From Amborella trichopoda (lineage: Eukaryota > Streptophyta > Magnoliopsida > Amborellales > Amborellaceae), in assembly GCF_000471905.2 (NCBI RefSeq), contig NW_006497023.1, positions 621,304-685,303 of the forward strand: DNA of 64,000 nt, given 5' to 3'. The notes under the pieces were generated by a model. The model did no database searches, was not told the origin of the DNA, and saw nothing but the letters and a program-made list of their open reading frames with translations. Both the position numbers and the translations under genes were made by a program. Positions 57,946 to 64,000 of this stretch are shown in pieces. Each line of letters starts with the position of its first letter. The stretch's first letter is position 1.

Positions 57946-58608
57946 TGCTAAGGGGGTAATCTTTGGTAAGGCAATTTAGTATTCTAATGGTTCCATGTTT
58001 CTTGATTCAATCTCATGTATTATATTAGTCTGAATGTAAGAAATGTAATGGCATGCAAGTGAAATCCTAGATTGTATTAGGGTTTATTTCTGTAAATTAA
58101 TGTTGTATTTTTCGACACAGGTAAGTGCTCTAGCCAGTATGAATAAAACAAACGTGAGAAAAATTCTGAACGATATATATACTTGCCTAGATCACATTGT
58201 CCACCTTTTACATGTGAATTTCAACATGCCAATGTATAATTGTATGATCTCCTTTGTTCGATGGTTTTCCTTTGGGTTCCTTATAATACAACTTTCCTCA
58301 GTCACCTATCAGATTCAAGGAAATTCAAATTTTTTTACAAATTTGTTGATCATGCACAGTTAACAAAAAGTATTCATACGCGGTAAAGTATCAAGTCGCA
58401 GTGCGCATCAAATAAGTAGGGTTGGTTGCGGGAACAAGCAAAGAGTCTCTGCAATAATAAGCCGAATATGCCTGACAATATGAAAATATATGCATGCGTC
58501 AAACTTTATCTATCTATTTATCTGTACAGGGATTGTCTACAAAGAAAGCATTACCTTCTATACAAGGAGGTCACAGTCATTCTTGTTTTTTATATTTAAA
58601 ATAGTTGG
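57946..58608. other. Unassigned spacer between the two caulimovirid fossils
   Basis: No viral or host motif recognised. It runs into a 20-base assembly gap. Confidence 0.45.
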
Positions 58609-58628
58609 NNNNNNNNNNNNNNNNNNNN
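58609..58628. other. Assembly gap (20 Ns)
   Basis: Ns at the left limit of caulimovirid fossil 2. The true distance and the true edge of the fossil are unknown. Confidence 0.98.
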
Positions 58629-58970
58629 TTTATCGTTATCTGGTATAATAATATTTTCTTTAGGTTTGGGCTCTTTTATTTCTAATTTGGATAATTTGAA
58701 AATTAATTGATCCATTAGTGATTTATTATCATCACCTATATGAAATTTTTCTTTATTTAATTCAGGAGGAGGTTTAAAGAATAATTGTTTCTTTTCTTTA
58801 TATGTGGGAGGATGTAATAAGTTTTCTATTCTAATAGTTTGTTGTCCAATAGTTTGAAGATAGAGATTTGTATAATTGTTTTGTTCAATTATGTGTGGGA
58901 GTAATTCCATACGAGCTAAATTCGCGTTATTTAGATTGTATGGTGTAGCTATTGTTTCGTATACAATCAT
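58629..58970 (-). pseudogene. Caulimovirid fossil 2: region after movement protein
   Basis: An open stretch with LARMELLPHIIEQNNYTNLY and IFKLSKLEIKEPKPKENI resembles the helical linker between movement and coat proteins. It stops at the assembly gap. Fossil. Confidence 0.6.
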
Positions 58971-60450
58971 TTGGGTTGAGGATCATATATTATGCTCTGT
59001 GTTTGATTATGTTGTGGTGGATCCAGTAACTGTTTCAGCTATTCCTTGTATTTTCAGACTTTGTTCCGGAGGATGTATGGCTTTGATTGTGTTTCCTTCA
59101 GTAGTATTGAATAATGTATACTGGGTATCTAGTGTATTTATTTCAAAGTCGGGAATAGGAATTTGGTGTTTGAGTAGGATGTCTTTTAACCAATCAAAAA
59201 AACATGGTCCTTTATTTCCTTGTTTTCTCCATTTGTTGAATCTTTTATGAAACAAAGATACTAATTTATGATCAAAAGTTGCTACATACCATTCTTTGAT
59301 ATTTTTATTTTCGTGGGATAAATAATCATTTATGATAAATTCTTTATCCAATTGTTCTTCAAGTTGTAATACTTGAATAAATTCTGCTTCCTCAGATCCT
59401 TTCTGAGCCTGCTTATATTGAGGGATAATAATATTATCAGATGTGCGTAATAGTCCATCAATTTGAGGTTTTATTGGTGTTGATGGAATAGTTATGATGG
59501 GAGGAATTCTATTGTAAGTAGTAACAGATTTTCTTGCTGGTTTTGGTTCTCGAAAAGAGTAAGTACTTGAAGTACCTGAGATGGATGAATCATCCATTGG
59601 TTGTAAAGTTCTATTATTTGTGAATTGGATTTCAATATTTCCATCCGTATATTCAATAATTTTATCTGGAATATTTTGGATAGATGTTTGTGATGGTTGA
59701 TTTTCATTGTGGATGGACCATGTTTGTGGTAAGATAATATCTGACCATGATATTGTTTTTGGTATAATCGTATTGAATTTTTTCATATTGGTTTGGAAAA
59801 ATATTGTTTGCCCTCTGGTATCTATTTGAAGTACATTTAGACATAATGTATTCATAACTTTATAATAAATACGACAAACGATAGCTATATTTTGAGAACC
59901 TAACTTCATATTAAATCCTTGAGGTTTTAGATTTAAAGATAAAACATTTAAAATATTTGGATCCGTAAGAGATACAGAATAACTTGGAAAACAATTGAAA
60001 TATATTGGTCCACTACATAAACTAGATTCGACCATCCCTAGTAACGAATCAGAAAATCTGTTATGCCTAGTATCTCATAAGCATACTAAGATAGAATTAT
60101 TTAATCCTAGACGAGTTAAGGGTTTCACAGCTATTTAGATTAATCCTACGTATAAATATTTATAGTTTTTTGTTTTATGGACTTGTAATATTTTTTGGGA
60201 TAATAATTGAAAATCTTCTTGATTACTTGTAACAGATAGAGTCTGTTCTACTGTTTTGATAGCATATCCGATTTTTAGATCGAATGTGCCTTTCTTATAT
60301 ACATCTGATATTGGTACTCTGGGTATGTTCCAATTTTGTATTTGATTTTAAATATCGTTAATAATAATTTCTTCTTTATTTTTTATCCTTAGAGTTCTAT
60401 TAGTTGCATTGGTTGTTTTATCCGTCAGATTCTTAATAAATTTCTCCATT
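58970..60450 (-). pseudogene. Caulimovirid fossil 2: movement protein
   Basis: The N-terminal part starts MEKFIKNLTDKTTNATNRTL at about 60448. The longest open stretch (60035-59007, 342 codons) has LKPQGFNMKLGSQNIAIVCR and IYYKVMNTLCLNVLQIDTRG, as in 30K-type movement proteins of petunia vein clearing virus relatives. A proline- and serine-rich tail follows. Live movement proteins form tubules through plasmodesmata. Fossil. Confidence 0.8.
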
Positions 60451-60499
60451 ATTAGGTTGCGGTTGAGTGTTATCTCAACAGTCCTCTTTGACTACCTCT
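60412..60499 (-). repeat. 88-bp direct repeat, copy 2 (at the movement protein start)
   Basis: Matches 61988-62075 with about four differences. It is in its expected place between leader and movement protein, so this is probably the original and the other the displaced copy. Confidence 0.88.
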
Positions 60500-61264
60500 T
60501 ACGTCTTCTAGACCTCAACGGCTCTTCTGGCCTAAACGGTAAACTGACTAGGTGTCTGAGCGTCTCTAACCTCAATGCACGGACCAACTTTCTTTAATGG
60601 ATTAATTTGTTAAGTTTCTTAAGATAAAAGACCTAGTAATAACTCTTAGTACTCTAATACAGGGTTGGCTCTGATACCATAAATGCGCCAAGATCACCCT
60701 ATAGATACTAACAACTCCTAACAACTCAAATACAGGACTTATCTAAAAAATTGAAATATTAAACTATGATAAGGTACTACTTGTTGTAATATGTTAACAT
60801 AATATAAAAATGTTAAGATGATAACAATAACAGATACAATAGATATATCTATGACTATCCAAGAAGTATGAGTATAATTACGAATTTTTATGCTAAATAC
60901 TAATTTAAATTGCATCGTGGAACAAACATAATATTCACATATATTGATTCAGAAAAGGAAATACAAGCAAACATACTTACGGATTATTACAAATACATAA
61001 GCTGGAAAAGGACTGCCATTCGTGAGGGCAGTAAGAAGGTAGAGTTGATAAATTACAATCACACATGTAACAAATAAAGAAGAGTAAGGAGTTACCGACT
61101 TGAGATACGGTAGATTTACAACAGTACTGAGCGAAAAGAGTAAGAGAACAGAAAGAAGAGAAGAGCAAAGGAGAAGAGAAGAAGATGGAGGAGAAAAGAG
61201 CAAAGGTTTGAGCTTGATCTTCTTTTGTTTGCTGGAAATCCTTGCCGACCTGTCTTCTGGTAAG
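60500..61264 (-). other. Caulimovirid fossil 2: leader region
   Basis: About 590 bases separate the TATA box from the primer site, and 180 more separate that from the repeat holding the movement protein start. Long leaders are normal in this family. The 122-codon frame at 60949-61317 overlaps the TATA box and is not considered real. Confidence 0.6.
60668..60680 (-). promoter_or_regulatory. Caulimovirid minus-strand primer-binding site (tRNA-Met)
   Basis: TGGTATCAGAGCC on the minus strand is the exact plant initiator tRNA-Met complement that Caulimoviridae use to start reverse transcription. It defines the conventional first base of the circular genome. Confidence 0.88.
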
Positions 61265-61715
61265 CGAAGGGGTTTATTTATAGAGGGCGAGAGGTAACTT
61301 GGTGTCGAAGGTATCATTTCTGATTGGCGAGAGGTAACTTGGTGTCGAAGGTATCATTCTGATTAGTTTCTGGAGAGTTGACGTGACGGAGGAATCTTTA
61401 TAACTGTGCTTGAGACTTCGTGGCGAGTATCCGAGGGAGGTGTGAATGTAGTTGAAGTCACATCATGCATAAAGTGGAGTCATGTCGTGCATAAAGTAGA
61501 GTCATATCACAAATAAAGGTAATATAAGAATCTGCTTTTCGAGTGGTGTCATGTCACAAATAAAGGAAAAGATAAGAATCTGCTTTATGTCATATCATGT
61601 GAGCTGCTGCTGATGCTGATTGTATTAGTCGGGTCACTGTATCGGGTCGCAGTATCGGGTCTGATTGTATTAGTCGGGTCGCCATATCGGGTCGCAGTAT
61701 CGGGTCGCAATTATG
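61265..61715 (-). promoter_or_regulatory. Caulimovirid promoter: repeat-rich upstream region and TATA box
   Basis: On the minus strand CTATAAATAAACC (about 61283-61271) is a good TATA box. It is preceded by a near-perfect tandem duplication (61286-61325 and 61326-61364, GGCGAGAGGTAACTTGGTGT...), a TGACG-containing stretch near 61379-61387, and paired GTCATGTCACAAATAAAGG-like repeats at 61500-61590. GCGACCCGATAC-like repeats follow at 61625-61710. Full-length RNA promoters of caulimovirids lie at this place in the genome, often with repeated upstream elements and TGACG motifs. Confidence 0.7.
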
Positions 61716-61931
61716 TTATTGGTCAGGCCTTTGGCTGAAGTCTTCTAACAATGGATTGCAAGATTGAAATGTTTCTTTTGACGTAGTCGGTGCAATGGTA
61801 TCAAGAGCAAAGATATTGAGAAGATTTTGCTCTAATTCTTCAAGGGTAGCATTAGGGTGTGCGAGTCTCATCTTTTTCAAATAAGCAGAGAATGTAGGTA
61901 AGCTGACTATATTATGTGCTTGTGGGTTCAA
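61716..61931 (-). pseudogene. Caulimovirid fossil 2: probable polyprotein tail or small downstream ORF
   Basis: A 71-codon open stretch beginning MNPQAHNIVSLPTFSAYLKK, with LAHPNATLEELEQNLLNIFA following. It lies just ahead of the promoter, where the end of the viral coding region is expected. I do not recognise a domain. Fossil. Confidence 0.5.
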
Positions 61932-61987
61932 GATATTGTTTTGAGGAGGTATGAGTTGAAGGAGTAAGGAGGCAGGATCAGTACTAA

Positions 61988-62075
61988 GTTGTTTTATCCG
62001 TCAGATTCTTAATAAATTTCTTCATTATAAGGTTGCGGTTGAGTGTTATCTGGACAGTCCTCTTTGACTACCTCT
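61988..62075 (-). repeat. 88-bp direct repeat, copy 1
   Basis: From GTTGTTTTATCCGTCAGATT to GACTACCTCT the block matches 60412-60499 with about four differences. It includes the leader end and the movement protein start sequence. Confidence 0.9.
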
Positions 62076-62951
62076 AAGGGTACCATGGGTATTTGTTTCA
62101 ATACCTGTATGGGAAATAGTAATTGGATATAACAGAGTGAGGAAAGGTACGCCAAGGATTATAGCCTGGCTGAGTCCCTTGACCATAATAAATGGAATAG
62201 GAAAACAATGTCCTTCAATACAAATTTTAGCATTAGATAACTTGTATTTAATAAATAGTCTACTTCCATCGGTAGTGTTAAGGATTTGAGTAGTTTTATC
62301 GAAGTATTTTGTATGAACTAATCCTTCATTGAGGCAATTAAGATCAGCACCTGAATCAACTAACACTAGAGATTGGAATTCATATTCATTACTTATGACA
62401 ATGGTTACTAAGACAAACCATTTTTGTGTGATTACTCTATTTAATACATTTACTGATTTCCTGGTAGATGATTCGCATTGATTTATATAATCATTGGGAT
62501 GATATGATTTGAGAAAGTGGTCAAATTCAATGACATCTGAATCAGTGTCTATTTCAGAGGTTTTGTTATGGAGTTCAAGGATTTGAATTCTATTTTTTAA
62601 TTGGGTTACTTCTACCTTGACTGTATTTGCTTCAGCTTTGAGTTCAGCAATAGTGGGTTCTTTTTGTGTGGCTTCATGCTGACTGACACGTTTCATTATA
62701 TCAGAAAAGTTATAATTATCAAGAGGTTTGACTAATGGCATATGTTTTGTTTTTGTTTTAGTCAAATTAATAAACTGAGTAATTATTTCTCTTTTTTCAT
62801 CAGGATCAGCAATTTTTTCTATTAGGTCTAAAATAAGATTGTCTTCTTTTGTTAGCGTATGGATATCAGAAGTTGTAATAGGACATTTACATATTTCTTC
62901 ATCTGTGTCAGAACTACTATTCGTGGACCAATAGAAATCATCATTATGCAT
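62046..62951 (-). pseudogene. Caulimovirid fossil 2: coat tail and aspartic protease
   Basis: A 301-codon open stretch. The first third is acidic and includes IHTLTKEDNLILDLIEKIAD, shared with fossil 1. A coiled-coil-like IAELKAEANTVKVEVTQLKN follows. The protease has its active site at LVLVDSGADLNCLNEG (near 62375-62325) and the second conserved block QAIILGVPFLTLLYP near 62150-62105. In live viruses this protease cuts the polyprotein. Fossil. Confidence 0.85.
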
Positions 62952-63076
62952 GGTGCCTACAAAAGATGTATCACTACTTGTTGAAGTAGTGTCCGTATCT
63001 GAGCTAATAGATGAATCATATATTTGAATAATGTCATATATTTTATTTATGATGTTTTCATCTAATGTAATAGAGT

Positions 63077-63480
63077 CTAATTTTTGTTTGACTTTGCATT
63101 GGCTTTTATAATGGCCAACTTTTCCACATTTATAGCAAACAGGTAATTTCTTACTGTTTTGTTGGAATTTTTTAGATGCAAAACATTTAGTAAATTTCTT
63201 ATATTTTTTATGTTTGGTTGGAAAAGACTTATGTGTTTTTTTCGGTTTATTAATGCGATGTTTTTTCTTTCTATATATTTTATGTATTTTATGTGGTTTG
63301 TGTTTATCAATATGATAGCCAATTGTTGGCAGAAGTCTTCTAACTCCTTTTTACCACTTATGTTTTGTTTATCAAGTTGCTTTTTAAGTTTCATATCTGT
63401 GCATAGGGCTAAGCCTTCAGCACATATTTCAGAGGATAATTCACCTAAAGTATATTGAGCGTAATTGATTATACCACTAT
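63077..63480 (-). pseudogene. Caulimovirid fossil 2: coat protein C-terminus and zinc knuckle
   Basis: A lysine-rich open stretch (LKKQLDKQNISGKKELEDFC) precedes a knuckle-like CxxCGKxGHY region at about 63140-63090. The same order is seen in fossil 1 at 55190-55475, which supports the assignment. Fossil. Confidence 0.7.
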
Positions 63481-64000
63481 TTTTATTTTTCAGACGTTCT
63501 TTGACCTTTTCAGCGAATAGATATGGTAATCTTGGTACGAACTTTTCTTCCCAGGGGTCAAGATGACTATCTTCTCGTATAAGTAAACGAGTGAAAAAGA
63601 CGTCTTTATATCATTTATAGTGAGATAGTGTAGGACAACGTAAATTAGATAAAAGATCAGCAGTTCGAGCTGCAAGTGTTGAAGTATTTCCTATAAAATG
63701 AAGAGTAATTGTATAAATCAGTGAATTGACAACATCACTTTCAGAGTATACCATATCTTCGTTGTGTTCATTTTTTGCTGTCCATTGACGAGTATTTGTT
63801 AATATTTGTTGTTTTGTTTGTTCATTGAGATAGGAATCCCACCATCCTCTTAACCATCCAGTAAATTCTGAAACTATGGCTTTCGCTATTTCCTGATCAT
63901 GACTACCAACCATTTTACATGCCGAAGCATACATAGTCATATGTTTCATTGTATCTAATATTCGGTGATCAGAAATTCCATCAATGTTTCAATTTATAAT
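63480..64000 (-). pseudogene. Caulimovirid fossil 2: coat protein region
   Basis: The minus-strand open stretch at 63949-63611 reads AKAIVSEFTGWLRGWWDSYL and then NSLIYTITLHFIGNTSTLAA. The tryptophan-rich WLRGWWD block is typical of caulimovirid coat protein cores, where it corresponds to the retroviral capsid-like fold. The reading continues past the window edge. Fossil. Confidence 0.75.

Larger units (their letters stand above)
58629..64000 (-). mobile_element. Endogenous caulimovirid fossil 2 (Petuvirus/Florendovirus-like), runs off the window
   Basis: Read from right to left on the minus strand it carries coat protein, zinc knuckle, protease, a short polyprotein tail, a repeat-rich promoter with a TATA box, a leader with a tRNA-Met primer site, movement protein and the start of the next region. 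Passing from the gene end through the promoter into the movement protein means that the DNA crosses the start point of the circular genome. That is expected of integrated head-to-tail or permuted copies. An 88-bp block is present twice, so the piece is rearranged. Broken fossil with at least five breaks. Confidence 0.85.

Noticed and set aside
60949-61317. 122-codon minus-strand frame
   Set aside because: It overlaps the TATA box and leader of caulimovirid fossil 2 and has no viral motif.

Overview
The window is plant nuclear DNA, almost certainly from a flowering plant, and it is intergenic, repeat-dominated sequence. The evidence is its content: Ty3/gypsy elements of the Tat/Ogre type with a second RNase H domain, a Ty1/copia element, plant L1-type LINEs, a hAT transposase remnant, small terminal-inverted-repeat elements, endogenous caulimovirid (plant pararetrovirus) DNA, and the end of a CYP97B-like plastid cytochrome P450 gene. 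The species cannot be told from the sequence. No intact host gene, tRNA, rRNA or CRISPR array was seen.

Layout. 1-12367: the pol end, a 5.6-kb 3' untranslated region and a 3.0-kb LTR of a Tat/Ogre-like Ty3/gypsy element (element A). 12368-15427: an opposite-strand LTR-like block, then a leader fragment of a further related element. 15428-22825: a second element (B) in the same orientation, with a 3.4-kb LTR, a tRNA-Arg-type primer site, a leader and the front part of pol. 22826-26640: decayed LTR-like and unassigned sequence. 26640-30760: AT-rich DNA dominated by a 1.4-kb degenerate minisatellite and a 117-bp tandem dimer. 30870-34130: LINE scraps and three copies of a MITE-like family, the fourth copy lying at 53978-54357. 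34252-34711: the last two exons of a CYP97B-like gene, a host pseudogene. 36240-36900: a hAT transposase tail. 37500-41650: an old minus-strand Ty1/copia element carrying a LINE 3' end. 43177-48865: a short non-autonomous LTR element with an ATACT target duplication, whose 3' LTR was later split by a 3.9-kb LINE. 48871-55150: mostly unassigned, with a MITE, a CCTAGGCG-rich repeat and one doubtful host exon. 55150-64000: two different caulimovirid fossils in opposite orientations. One has coat, protease, RT and RNase H parts. The other has coat, protease, a promoter, leader, tRNA-Met primer site and movement protein.

The parts do not form a working pathway. They record nested and neighbouring insertions. 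The most informative items are the paired caulimovirid fossils, with a recognisable promoter and primer site; the minisatellites inside the Ogre-like LTRs, with different copy numbers in the two LTRs; the satellite-like array in the 3' untranslated region; the dated nesting at 43-49 kb; and the CYP97B gene tail. Alignments here were made by eye, so percentages and edges are approximate.
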